Assembly (NCBI GenBank): GCA_023392795.1
Contig: JAEWNJ010000136.1
Span: forward strand, 1-63,989
From: Candidatus Cloacimonadota bacterium
GTDB lineage: Bacteria > Cloacimonadota > Cloacimonadia > Cloacimonadales > Cloacimonadaceae
Direction of reading: 5' to 3'
Length of the DNA stretch: 63,989 nucleotides
A model generated the notes under the pieces. That model had not been told where the DNA came from, made no database searches, and was given only the letters and a program-made list of their open reading frames with translations. Positions within the stretch are counted from its first letter, which is position 1, and every line of letters begins with the position of its first letter. The translations under genes were made by a program, and so were the position numbers. Positions 9,237 to 18,078 of this stretch are shown one piece after another.

Positions 9237-10436
9237 ATGCTGAACATTGTTTTTTACTTTCAGGTACACCAACCCTATAGATTGAAACATTATAATGTAC
9301 TTGATATCGCGCATGGCAGTGATATGTTCGATGACGCTTTAAACGCGTCAGTAATGCGTAAAGTGGCGGAGAAATGCTATCTTCCCACCAATAAATTGCT
9401 ACTGGATCTGATCAAGAAACTCGATGGCAGATTCAAGATATCCTATTCCATCACCGGAACCGCCATTGAGCAATTTAAGGCATACAGTCCTGAAACTCTT
9501 GATAGCTTCAAAGCCCTGGTTGATACAGGCTGCGTTGAGATCATCGGTGAGACTTATTATCACTCTCTGGCCTTCATGTATGATGCCAATGAATTCCTGG
9601 ATCAGGTGATGATGCATCGTCGGCTGATGAAGGATGAGTTCGGCTACGATACGGTTAGCTTCCGTAATACAGAACTCATCTATCAGGATCGACTGAGTGA
9701 CTTGGTATTTGAAATCGAGGGTTTCAAGACCATACTTACCGAAGGTGTGGATCGCATTCTGCAGTGGCGCTCACCCCTGTACGCATACAAAAATTACTCG
9801 AAAGACATAAACTTGCTGTTGAAATACTATCAGCTTTCGGATGACATAGCCTTCCGTTTCTCAAATAGGGATTGGCCTGAGTATCCCCTCACAGTGGATA
9901 AGTTTGTCAATTGGATCGATCATCTTACTTTAAGTGAGGACAAAGGGCGCAATCAATTCCTAAATCTCTTTATGGATTATGAGACCTTCGGTGAGCATCA
10001 ATGGGCTGAAAGCGGAATCTTCGACTTCATGGCGCATTTCCCTGCTGAAGTGTTGAAGCGCGCCAATCTAGGCTTTGCTACGCCCCGTGAAACTACTGAA
10101 CTGGCAAACTACCAGCAAGAATCCATTTCCTTCCCAGAAGCCGTATCCTGGGCGGATGAACAGCGAGACCTGAGTGCATGGCTGGAAAACGACATGCAGC
10201 ATAACGCCATTGAGACTCTGTATGAGCTCTTTGAAAAGGTGAAAGTGAAGGGGGATGAGAGCTTACTGAAAACGACACGTATGCTTAGCACTTCAGACCA
10301 CTTCTACTATATGTGCGCCAAATACTTCCAGGATGGGGACGTGCATAAGTATTTCTCGCCCTACGATTCCCCCGATCAGGCTTACATATACTACATAAAC
10401 GCCCTTGCTGAACTGGAAGAAAGGTTACTGAGGTGA
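9237..10436 (+). CDS. GH57 family alpha-amylase/glucanotransferase
   Basis: This is a 399-residue glycoside hydrolase family 57 enzyme that cleaves or transfers alpha-1,4-glucan. Family landmarks are HQP at 11-13, an ETYYHSL segment near 102, the nucleophile region RNTELIY near 142-148, and the acid/base region MDYETFGEHQW near 246-256. I chose ATG 9237 because AGGAGG (9225-9230) lies six bases upstream and the family starts at this point. An upstream in-frame codon at 9153 would overlap the previous gene and add non-homologous residues. No signal peptide is visible, so it is cytoplasmic. It forms a compact operon with the preceding GT4 and debranching genes and with the regulator that follows. 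Confidence 0.88.
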   Translation: MLNIVFYFQVHQPYRLKHYNVLDIAHGSDMFDDALNASVMRKVAEKCYLPTNKLLLDLIKKLDGRFKISYSITGTAIEQFKAYSPETLDSFKALVDTGCVEIIGETYYHSLAFMYDANEFLDQVMMHRRLMKDEFGYDTVSFRNTELIYQDRLSDLVFEIEGFKTILTEGVDRILQWRSPLYAYKNYSKDINLLLKYYQLSDDIAFRFSNRDWPEYPLTVDKFVNWIDHLTLSEDKGRNQFLNLFMDYETFGEHQWAESGIFDFMAHFPAEVLKRANLGFATPRETTELANYQQESISFPEAVSWADEQRDLSAWLENDMQHNAIETLYELFEKVKVKGDESLLKTTRMLSTSDHFYYMCAKYFQDGDVHKYFSPYDSPDQAYIYYINALAELEERLLR

Positions 10437-10439
10437 GTG

Positions 10440-11861
10440 ATGAGCAAAGGTAGAGTACTAATCCTTGAAGATGATGTGGTTTTGGCAGATCAGATCGCGC
10501 TGGTGCTGAAACGTTTCAATTATGAAGTATTGATCACTCCAAACAGCGATATATTCTTTGAAGAACTCAGAGTGTTCAATCCTGATGTCATATTGCTCGA
10601 TGTGTTCCTGGTTGGCAGTAAGCTAAACGGAATTGAGGTTTTGAAACACCTGAAGTCAAACATGGATTTGAACTACAAGGTGATCGTGATCTCAGGGGAG
10701 GTTACGTCTACTCAGGTGCAGGAAATCCGCGCGATGGGTGCCTACCATTTCATTGAGAAGGGTAGCAGCTTTAGCACCAATCAACTGCTCCTCCACATCG
10801 ATAATGCCATCACCTTGAAAAGGCAGGAAGAAGAACACATCGGCCTGCAAATAGAATACATCAACCTTAAAAAGCAATTCACTCGTTCCTTCCCCTTTAT
10901 TGGCGAGAGTAACGCGATCAAGAAAGTCCGCGAACAGATCCACAAACTGGCGGATGCGGGAGAAGATCTTTTCTTGATGGGGGAAACCGGCACCGGTAAA
11001 GAAGTGGCAGCGAACTACTACTACATCTCATCAAATCGCTTTGGTAAGCCATTTCATACTCTGAACTGCTCTGCCTTGACCGAGACCTTGATCGAGAGTG
11101 AACTATTTGGACACACCAAGGGCAGTGTGAGCAATGCAGAACGCAGCAAGACTGGCTTCTTTGAAGAATGCTCCAATGGTGTTCTATTTCTGGATGAAGT
11201 AACAAACCTGTCTCTGGTATCGCAATCCAAAATCCTGCGCGCGATTGAAAACAAGGAAATCCAAGTGGTTGGCGGACCGATGAAAAAGGTGGATACCAGG
11301 CTGATCTTTGCCTCAAATGCCAATAAGCAGGTCCTTGCCAATCCAGAACGTTTTCGTCGGGATCTTTTCTATCGCATCGAAGGCAACATCGTGGAATTAC
11401 CTCCACTCCGGGAACGGGGCGAGGATATTCTTCTACTCATGAGTTTCTTCCTGACCAGCTTTACCGGTAAATACAACATCAACGACAAATTGGACTTGAG
11501 CACGCTGAGTGCCCACCTTTTGAGCTATAACTGGCCAGGGAACATCCGCGAGCTGAGGAACTTTTGCAAGTTTGTGATGATCAACGAGCAAACCATCACC
11601 AACGAAGTAATTATCCAGCATCTGAATATGAAGATGAATGGTAAGGATGTTAATCGTGATGTGGAAAACTCGCGCTATGTCAAAATGAACAATCTCAAAG
11701 CCAGCATGACAGAGTATGAAAGAGATTTCCTGATTTATCACTTGAACGAGAACCATTGGCAGGTTTCAAAAACAGCCAGAGTGATCGGAATTGAACGCAC
11801 AACTCTGTATAAAAAGATCAAGCAACTAAACATCAATCTGATGCCGGAACTCAGAGACTGA
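10440..11861 (+). CDS. NtrC-family response regulator lacking the GAFTGA loop
   Basis: This is a 473-residue protein with receiver, AAA+ and Fis-type helix-turn-helix domains. The receiver has D11/D12, phospho-acceptor D54 and Lys107, all intact. The AAA+ domain has Walker A GETGTGKE (181-188), Walker B LFLDE (249-253) and an FRRDLFYRI arginine region. The helix-turn-helix lies near 440-470 (SKTARVIGIERTTLYKKI). Oddly, the sigma-54-contacting loop that normally reads GAFTGA after FGHEK reads GSVSNA (228-233). Known family members without this motif, such as TyrR or HupR, act without sigma-54. I therefore infer a regulator of sigma-70-type promoters, perhaps of the alpha-glucan genes just upstream. 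GAGGTGA just before ATG 10440 favours that start over GTG 10437. Confidence 0.85.
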   Translation: MSKGRVLILEDDVVLADQIALVLKRFNYEVLITPNSDIFFEELRVFNPDVILLDVFLVGSKLNGIEVLKHLKSNMDLNYKVIVISGEVTSTQVQEIRAMGAYHFIEKGSSFSTNQLLLHIDNAITLKRQEEEHIGLQIEYINLKKQFTRSFPFIGESNAIKKVREQIHKLADAGEDLFLMGETGTGKEVAANYYYISSNRFGKPFHTLNCSALTETLIESELFGHTKGSVSNAERSKTGFFEECSNGVLFLDEVTNLSLVSQSKILRAIENKEIQVVGGPMKKVDTRLIFASNANKQVLANPERFRRDLFYRIEGNIVELPPLRERGEDILLLMSFFLTSFTGKYNINDKLDLSTLSAHLLSYNWPGNIRELRNFCKFVMINEQTITNEVIIQHLNMKMNGKDVNRDVENSRYVKMNNLKASMTEYERDFLIYHLNENHWQVSKTARVIGIERTTLYKKIKQLNINLMPELRD

Positions 11862-11863
11862 TC

Positions 11864-12730
11864 ATGTTCAGAGAAAACAACGGACTTCGCATTGTGGCTT
11901 TGGTACTTGCTGCAATGATCTGGCTGCAATCTGTGCTTGTCTCAGAACAGCGCAGTGTAGTCAGTTTACCCATCAATCTCCTTTATGTTCCGCAGAATAT
12001 CACCCTGGAAGACATCCCCGAGAGCATTCCCTTCTCGGTGAAAGGCAAAGGACAGGACATCCTGAAGATGATGCTCTTTAAGCCCAAAGTAAACATTGAT
12101 GCCAGTAAGATTACCCAATACTCTGATATCCTCACGCTGGAAGATTATAGCATTGATCTGCCCGAAAACGTGAACGTCACCTTCTTGGGGCCTGCCCAAT
12201 CGGATCGGATAGCGATTCAGGCAGACGTCTTCCACCAGAAAGTTGTGCCAATCGTGCTGGATTTTGCTGACGACAACAGCAGAGAACGGATAAAGGAACT
12301 CAACTATACTCTCGATCCGGACAAATTGACCATATTCGGTCCCAAGACCCGCATTCAAAACATCAACAGCGTAAGAACAAAACCCATCAACTCAGGTGAA
12401 CTGGCGGAAAGTCAGAGTAAACTTGAGCTGAATCTTCCGGATGGTGATGTTTCCGTATCCGAAAGCAGCGTACTGCTTACCATCAGCGGGGTTCTGGAAG
12501 AAACCAGAGTTTTCTCAAACATTGCCTTACCTGGCAAGTACCTGCCATCGATGGTGGCAGTAAAAGTAAGGGGAGAAGCCGCTGTCCTGGATAGATTGAA
12601 TGAAGCAGACATCAAGGCCAGCGTAGCCGAAGATTCGGTTGAGGGTTCCATGTTAGCAGTTCAAATCAGCCTGCCCGAAGGGGTGGAATTGGTGGCAATC
12701 ACCCCGGATAAGGTACGACCTCGCAAATGA
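11864..12730 (+). CDS. YbbR-domain membrane-anchored protein
   Basis: This 288-residue protein has one N-terminal membrane segment (about 7-25) followed by repeated beta-rich YbbR-like domains outside the membrane. YbbR/CdaR proteins are best known as partners of the diadenylate cyclase CdaA in Gram-positive bacteria. The cyclase gene normally sits just upstream, but here that place is taken by the NtrC-like regulator. The function is therefore uncertain: it could regulate a distant cyclase or have a structural envelope role. It starts two bases after the regulator's stop and overlaps tsaD by ATGA (12727-12730). Confidence 0.7.
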   Translation: MFRENNGLRIVALVLAAMIWLQSVLVSEQRSVVSLPINLLYVPQNITLEDIPESIPFSVKGKGQDILKMMLFKPKVNIDASKITQYSDILTLEDYSIDLPENVNVTFLGPAQSDRIAIQADVFHQKVVPIVLDFADDNSRERIKELNYTLDPDKLTIFGPKTRIQNINSVRTKPINSGELAESQSKLELNLPDGDVSVSESSVLLTISGVLEETRVFSNIALPGKYLPSMVAVKVRGEAAVLDRLNEADIKASVAEDSVEGSMLAVQISLPEGVELVAITPDKVRPRK

Positions 12731-13737
12731 GCAATATCCTGGCTTTTGAGTCATCTTGCGATGACACCTCTGTAGCTGTGCTCGATACATCCTATCGCAT
12801 CCTGGCAAATCTGATCTCCAGCCAGCCGCAGCACCTGGAGTTTGGGGGAGTGCTACCAGAATTAGCCTCACGTTTACACATGAAAAACATCCTTCATCTC
12901 TGTGATCTGGCGCTGCTGAAAGCCGACTTAAGTCTGGAGGATATCGATGCTGTAGCCGTATCCATAAATCCCGGCCTGATCGGCTCTCTTATCGTGGGAC
13001 TCTCATTTGCCAAAAGTCTGGCATGGGCGAGATCAATCCCGCTTATCACGGTAAATCACCTGCTAAGCCACATATTTGCCAATTACATAGATCACCCGGA
13101 TATCGAAGCTCCTTTTATGGCCCTTGTTGTATCGGGTGGACATACCGAGATGATCCATTTCCGGAGTGAAACAGAATTTGAAGTACTGGGGAAAACCCTG
13201 GATGATGCCGCAGGGGAAACATTCGACAAAGCCGCCAAACTAATGGGTTTGGGCTTCCCTGGCGGTCCGATTCTGGATAAGCTCGCTACAAATGGCAATG
13301 CTGACTTCTACCGCTTTCCACGTGCTTTACCCAAAAAAGATGACTACAACTTCAGCTACAGCGGAGTTAAAACTGCTATTCGCAGCTATCTGCAGGGCCA
13401 GACAACAGAGTACATTAAAAGCCACGAATCTGACCTGGCGGCAAGCATTCAGGCAGCGATAGTGGAACCTTTGGTTCAAAAGACAATACGTAAAGCTAAA
13501 GAACTAAAGCTGAAACGTATACTTTTAGCTGGAGGCGTTGCGGCAAACTCTCGGCTCCGCAGTGAAATGGAAGACAAGGCTGGCAAAATTGGCATCACAG
13601 TGTATTACCCATCCTTACAACTCTGCATGGACAACGCAGCTATGGTGGGAGCAGCGGCCATTCCCAAGTACAAAGCGGGATTGATATCTCCGCTGGACGT
13701 GAATGCCTTTTCCCAAAAGGGGACCAAGCTTCTATAA
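12727..13737 (+). CDS. tsaD: tRNA N6-threonylcarbamoyltransferase TsaD
   Basis: This is the catalytic subunit that transfers threonylcarbamoyl to A37 of ANN-decoding tRNAs, working with TsaB and TsaE (neither is in the window). The 336 residues match the family. Visible motifs are ESSCDDTSVAV at 8-18, the metal-binding His111 and His115 in NHLLSH, GGHTEM, the ASKH-fold phosphate loops, and LAGGVAANSRLR near 260. The start overlaps the YbbR stop. It is the last plus-strand gene of this block; 243 bases separate it from the convergent PHP gene. Confidence 0.94.
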   Translation: MSNILAFESSCDDTSVAVLDTSYRILANLISSQPQHLEFGGVLPELASRLHMKNILHLCDLALLKADLSLEDIDAVAVSINPGLIGSLIVGLSFAKSLAWARSIPLITVNHLLSHIFANYIDHPDIEAPFMALVVSGGHTEMIHFRSETEFEVLGKTLDDAAGETFDKAAKLMGLGFPGGPILDKLATNGNADFYRFPRALPKKDDYNFSYSGVKTAIRSYLQGQTTEYIKSHESDLAASIQAAIVEPLVQKTIRKAKELKLKRILLAGGVAANSRLRSEMEDKAGKIGITVYYPSLQLCMDNAAMVGAAAIPKYKAGLISPLDVNAFSQKGTKLL

Positions 13738-13980
13738 GCAGTACTAGCGTCATCCAGAGCAATAATGACTGGATCTTATTTCCAGGCTGTCCCTCTTCCT
13801 TCATGTTCATTATCAAGAGTTAGTAAAGCCTATATCGATCCTTAACAATTAGGGCTTCATGCGAGATTGATTAAAAAGTGACAAACAATGTCAAAGAAGC
13901 AGCACAACCTGTTTGAGCCATATGGCCAATCCCCCAATGAGAGCTCTGTGAGCTAAACTGCAACAGATTGCGCCGTAAGG
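13738..13980. other. Convergent intergenic region
   Basis: This 243-base gap between the convergent tsaD and PHP genes holds no coding sequence I can support and no hairpin with a T-run. The only symmetry noticed is a weak AGCTC/GAGCT pair near 13941-13952. Confidence 0.4.
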
Positions 13981-14736
13981 CTATGGATGACTTTGATTAG
14001 TGGGATATAGGTGATCTCCGATCAGGTCGCTTCCCAGAAAGGTGCTTCCAAAGTTTTCCAGACGGTGAGTATCGCTACCTAGGCTGAATAGACGTCCACC
14101 CATCTCGCGATAAATCTCAATGAATCTCGGTTCTGGTATCACTGAAGCATAGGGTTTGAATAGTCCGCTGAAGTTTAGCTCCAAGGCTATCCCCTTATCG
14201 ATCATCACAGAAAATATATCTTGGATTAGCGCTGCCGCGAAGCTCTCATCCGGCACACTATTGTAGTAGCGTTTATATACGCCTAAATGCGCCAAAACAT
14301 CAATGTCGCACTCAGATACTAGACGCAGATTGTTCTCATAGTAGTCAATAGTCTGAGCCTTACTAAGTGGTGATGGAAAGGGGATGGCAACGTTGGTGTG
14401 ATCTGTGAGAAAATGCACGGAGCCCAGGATGGGGAAGAAATCAAAGTCGCCAATCAAGCCGGTGGCAAAGTCTCTTACCAGATGGTAATCACCCAGTTCG
14501 ACGCCGCAATGCAGCGTGATAGAGGGATATTGTTCACGAAGCTTATTAATGTAGGTTTGATACTTCTTCAAAGAAGGCAAACCGAATACAGATAGCTCTT
14601 GGGGAAGCAGATCCACATGTTCGGTGATGGCAAGTTCATCATAACCTAGTTCCAATGCCGTGTCCATCAGTTCTTTGCCCTTGATGTGGCTGTCGTAGCT
14701 ATACTCGGTGTGAATATGAAAGTCGTATTTTTTCAT
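13981..14736 (-). CDS. PHP-domain phosphoesterase, histidinol-phosphatase-like
   Basis: This 251-residue protein is a PHP-fold metal-dependent phosphoesterase. The first metal motif DFHIHTEYSYDSH has His7 and His9. Later metal motifs are ITEHVD near 38, a CGVELGD segment near 78, and SLGSDTHR near 218. The overall pattern resembles HisK/HisJ histidinol-phosphatases, but no histidine-biosynthesis gene is near, so the substrate is uncertain. It is the last gene of the long minus-strand operon and overlaps the activase stop (ATGA, 14733-14736). Confidence 0.78.
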   Translation of the reverse strand: MKKYDFHIHTEYSYDSHIKGKELMDTALELGYDELAITEHVDLLPQELSVFGLPSLKKYQTYINKLREQYPSITLHCGVELGDYHLVRDFATGLIGDFDFFPILGSVHFLTDHTNVAIPFPSPLSKAQTIDYYENNLRLVSECDIDVLAHLGVYKRYYNSVPDESFAAALIQDIFSVMIDKGIALELNFSGLFKPYASVIPEPRFIEIYREMGGRLFSLGSDTHRLENFGSTFLGSDLIGDHLYPTNQSHP

Positions 14737-15491
14737 GCCAGTATTGCTGCTCCCAGAGCACCACTTATTTCCGGCTCAAAGGGAACATCCAGACTTTGGC
14801 CAAGAAGGATCTCGAGGCATTTTTTCAGATGATTACTCTTGGCTACCCCACCGGTGAAGATAATGGCGGGATTTGCATCTATGCCTGCCATCTGTGCATA
14901 GATTCGTTTTGCAATGCTCATATATACAGCGTGAGCAATATTTTGGGATGAATATCCTTCTGCCAAAAGGCCGATGATTTCCGATTCTGCGAAGACGACA
15001 CAGGTGGAATTCAGTTTCAGATCCACATCACTTTGATCCGCGAGATGAGTAAGTTCATCCAAACTGCATTCCAAACGAAATGCCGTCATTTCCAGAAAGC
15101 GTCCGGTACCCGCAGCGCATTTGTCATTCATGCTGAAATCATCGACAGCGCCGGAACTAGATAATGAGATAATCTTGGAATCCTGGCCACCGATATCAAT
15201 TATGGTCCTGCAGTCTGGGAAAAGACTGTAACAACCGGCAGCGTGGCAGCTAATCTCAGAAAGTACTTTATCAGCTTTGCGATATAGCTTTCTTCCATAG
15301 CCGGTTACGCAACTCTTGGATATTAAGGAAACATCGCAATGGGCGGAGGAAAGACTCAGTAGCTTATCCACAGATGAAGTAACGGAAACTTCCGTGCTTT
15401 GGTAGCCTTGCCAGATTATCTGCAGACTATTGGGATCCCAGATCACGATCTTGGTATTGCGAGAGCCGATGTCTATGCCAAGAGAATACAT
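14733..15491 (-). CDS. BadF/BadG/BcrA/BcrD-type ATPase, 2-hydroxyacyl-CoA dehydratase activase family
   Basis: This 252-residue ASKHA-fold ATPase belongs to the family that activates (R)-2-hydroxyacyl-CoA dehydratases or benzoyl-CoA reductases by ATP-driven electron transfer. The nucleotide loop GIDIGSRNTK is at 5-14. The two cysteines that bridge a [4Fe-4S] cluster across the homodimer are Cys125 (NDKCAAGTG) and Cys164 (STCVVFAESE). FTGGVAKSNH near 211 completes the fold. The partner dehydratase subunits are not in the window, so it either activates a distant enzyme or belongs to the orphan YjiL-like group. It starts one base after the M16 protease stop. Confidence 0.82.
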   Translation of the reverse strand: MYSLGIDIGSRNTKIVIWDPNSLQIIWQGYQSTEVSVTSSVDKLLSLSSAHCDVSLISKSCVTGYGRKLYRKADKVLSEISCHAAGCYSLFPDCRTIIDIGGQDSKIISLSSSGAVDDFSMNDKCAAGTGRFLEMTAFRLECSLDELTHLADQSDVDLKLNSTCVVFAESEIIGLLAEGYSSQNIAHAVYMSIAKRIYAQMAGIDANPAIIFTGGVAKSNHLKKCLEILLGQSLDVPFEPEISGALGAAILA

Positions 15492-15492
15492 A

Positions 15493-18078
15493 TTAGACCA
15501 TCACATGTATATAGCGGTTATCCGGGCTCAGCCATTCTCGCACCAGAGCGTGGATTTGCTCTGCGGTGGTTGATGCAATCCGGGTTTCTCGCTGGATGAA
15601 AAAATCCAGATCGTAGCCTAGTGAGATCAGATTAGCTATCGTGGCAGCGCGGAAAGATACACTTTCCATATCATAACGGTTTACTGAGATCAGGTAGTTT
15701 TGTGCTGCTCTCAGTTCTTCAGCCTCGACCCCGTTCAAGATCAAATCGTTCAAGATATCCTGGATAACCTTTAGGCAGGCTTTATGGTCTTTAGAATCGC
15801 AGAAAGCATAAGCATACCAAAAGCCCAGATCCTCGATGGACGAAAAATCAAATCCGGTTTGGTAGGCATAACCATGAGTTTCCCTTAGAATACTGAACAT
15901 GCGTGAGGAAAGATCTCCCCCCAGGATTTGAGCCAGGACGTGGAAGGCGGAATTGTCGCTTCTCCTGGCTGCGGGGCAGGCATATCCTCCGATGTGCACG
16001 ATGGATTGTTCTTTATGCTTGTATTGCACCTTCTTACCAGGTTTCTGATGATAGTACCTGGGAAACTGAGGCAATGGAGGATCATCTGTGGCCGGGCAGG
16101 AAAAGTACTGCTCACAGAGTTCTTTCAACATGTTCGGTTCGATGGACCCCACTATGCAGAGGCTAAAATCCCTACCAAGATGCCAGGATTCTTGCCATGA
16201 AAGGCAATCGGCAAGTGAGAGAGCCTTGATATCAGAGGCTTCCCCGGTGGCACGGAGCAAGTTGTTGTTGCGTCCGAATACCGAGCCAAACCAATGATTA
16301 TATGCCAGCGTTGCAGGGAAATCCATTTCCCGTCGGATACTATCAAGCGCTGCGGATTTTAACATGTCAAGATAATGCTCTTCAAAGATTGGCTCAATGA
16401 CGATCTCACTGAGCAATGAAAGGGCATCAGGAAGATCCTGAATATAACACTTTCCCCGAAAAAGCGTACTGTCCAGATGGTGTTGCACCCGGATATTGAG
16501 ACCCTTATCGCGAGATATTCGCATGAGTTCTGCATGGCTGTGTTTTCGGGTTCCGTACAGACAAAGAGCTCCGCTAAAGTAGTTTTGTCCCGGGATATTT
16601 TCATTTAGCTGGCATAGGGGAGAGGAGAGGGCAAAGCCACAAATGGGACGGGATGGTATGTAATTGTAAACTACTTTCATGCCCCCGGGGAGGACATAAT
16701 GGTGGAATTCACTGATTTCAGACTTCCCGAGAGATATCTCTAAAGATCTGCCATATACAACTGGATCATGATCCTCTTTTCCGGCATCGTGACTCAACCG
16801 GGCAGGCTTGCCCGGCACGTAGTTAAAAAATGCAGGACCCTGGTGATAAAATGCCCATGTGCTGGGAGACCAATGTCGATTTACTGCACCAATAACGAGG
16901 TCATTATCAATGGCCTGGACGAGGTCACCATAGCTTCGGATTCGGGAGAGATCGTTGTTGAATACTTCAGCCGCGATCAGATCTGCCTTGTGTTCCACTC
17001 CGTCGAAACTATATAGCCAGGAATGGAGTATGTCCTTTTTGACCAGATTCATCGCTGATTCTGGGACACCATGATGAAGTATGGTTTCCAGATGAGACCT
17101 GATGACATCCAGGATCTTCTTTTTGTGGCGTGCCTGAGTGGGAGCGAGGAGGATTACACTAATGCCGGGGATAAGACCACTAACAGAGCTTACTTTAACG
17201 TAGGAACATAGCTTTCTGGTTTCGACCAGTTCTTTGTGTAGCAGAGAGGATTTACCGATTGCCAGATGGCGAATGGCGATATGCAATGCTTCACTATCTG
17301 GATGGGTTTCTGGCAATTCTGGCAAAGCCAGGGCGATTATATCCTGACCCTGTTTGATGCGGCTTTCCAGCATGTGTTGTCTTCGCCATAAGCAATTGAC
17401 CTGCGGTCGCGTGATAGGCTTGTCCATCCAGGAGGAAAAGGCAGCAGTGAAGACTTGTAACAATTCGGACTTATCTATATCGCCACTAGCCACAAGGAAA
17501 GCGTTGGATGGCTGGTAGTGCTTTCGGTAGAATGCCTTCAATGTAGCAAGTGTTGCTGAACTGACCGATTGCTGAGTTCCCAGGACTGGATGCGACAGGG
17601 GGCTTCGGCGGAAGTAAGTGGCCTGGATATGCTCGATGAAGCTCATCTCCGGATCGCTGTCATACTGATTGATCTCTTCAATGATGATATCTTTCTCATT
17701 GAGTATGTCAGGCTCGGAGAAATTGGCATGATAAGCCATCTGCGCCAGGAAATCCATGGCTAGAGCGAGTTCTTCACGGGGTAGCATCAGATAGTAACAT
17801 GTAGCATCGAAATCGGTGTATGCATTGAGCACCATCCCCTTGGCCGATGCAAGATTGCTGATCTGATTATCACGATACTTCGCAGTTGTTTTAAATACAA
17901 GGTGTTCCAGGAAGTGGGCATAACCAAAATGCCTGGATGCTTCTGACGCGGAACCGCTCCTGATGTACAATTGCAGACAAACAATGGGGTTTGATTGATC
18001 CTGGTGATAGTACAGGGTGAGAGAGTTCGGCAACCGAAACTCATCGATCCGGATGTTGGTGATGTCTCTGAACTTCAT
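15493..18078 (-). CDS. M16-family zinc metalloprotease, two tandem halves
   Basis: This 861-residue peptidase has the inverted zinc-binding motif HFLEH (His55, Glu58, His59) and a downstream Glu134/135 in the NEKDIIIEE helix. The first half carries the active site. The second half (about 450-861) repeats the fold without a zinc motif, as in pitrilysin-like single-chain M16 proteins. No signal peptide is visible, so it is probably cytoplasmic and degrades peptides. The role is broad and not set by the neighbours. It overlaps the folE2 stop by ATGA (18075-18078). Confidence 0.85.
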   Translation of the reverse strand: MKFRDITNIRIDEFRLPNSLTLYYHQDQSNPIVCLQLYIRSGSASEASRHFGYAHFLEHLVFKTTAKYRDNQISNLASAKGMVLNAYTDFDATCYYLMLPREELALAMDFLAQMAYHANFSEPDILNEKDIIIEEINQYDSDPEMSFIEHIQATYFRRSPLSHPVLGTQQSVSSATLATLKAFYRKHYQPSNAFLVASGDIDKSELLQVFTAAFSSWMDKPITRPQVNCLWRRQHMLESRIKQGQDIIALALPELPETHPDSEALHIAIRHLAIGKSSLLHKELVETRKLCSYVKVSSVSGLIPGISVILLAPTQARHKKKILDVIRSHLETILHHGVPESAMNLVKKDILHSWLYSFDGVEHKADLIAAEVFNNDLSRIRSYGDLVQAIDNDLVIGAVNRHWSPSTWAFYHQGPAFFNYVPGKPARLSHDAGKEDHDPVVYGRSLEISLGKSEISEFHHYVLPGGMKVVYNYIPSRPICGFALSSPLCQLNENIPGQNYFSGALCLYGTRKHSHAELMRISRDKGLNIRVQHHLDSTLFRGKCYIQDLPDALSLLSEIVIEPIFEEHYLDMLKSAALDSIRREMDFPATLAYNHWFGSVFGRNNNLLRATGEASDIKALSLADCLSWQESWHLGRDFSLCIVGSIEPNMLKELCEQYFSCPATDDPPLPQFPRYYHQKPGKKVQYKHKEQSIVHIGGYACPAARRSDNSAFHVLAQILGGDLSSRMFSILRETHGYAYQTGFDFSSIEDLGFWYAYAFCDSKDHKACLKVIQDILNDLILNGVEAEELRAAQNYLISVNRYDMESVSFRAATIANLISLGYDLDFFIQRETRIASTTAEQIHALVREWLSPDNRYIHVMV

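Noticed and set aside
10918..11406. A 162-codon open frame on the minus strand
   Set aside because: It is antisense to the conserved AAA+ domain of the regulator; Ser/Arg/Cys-rich shadow.
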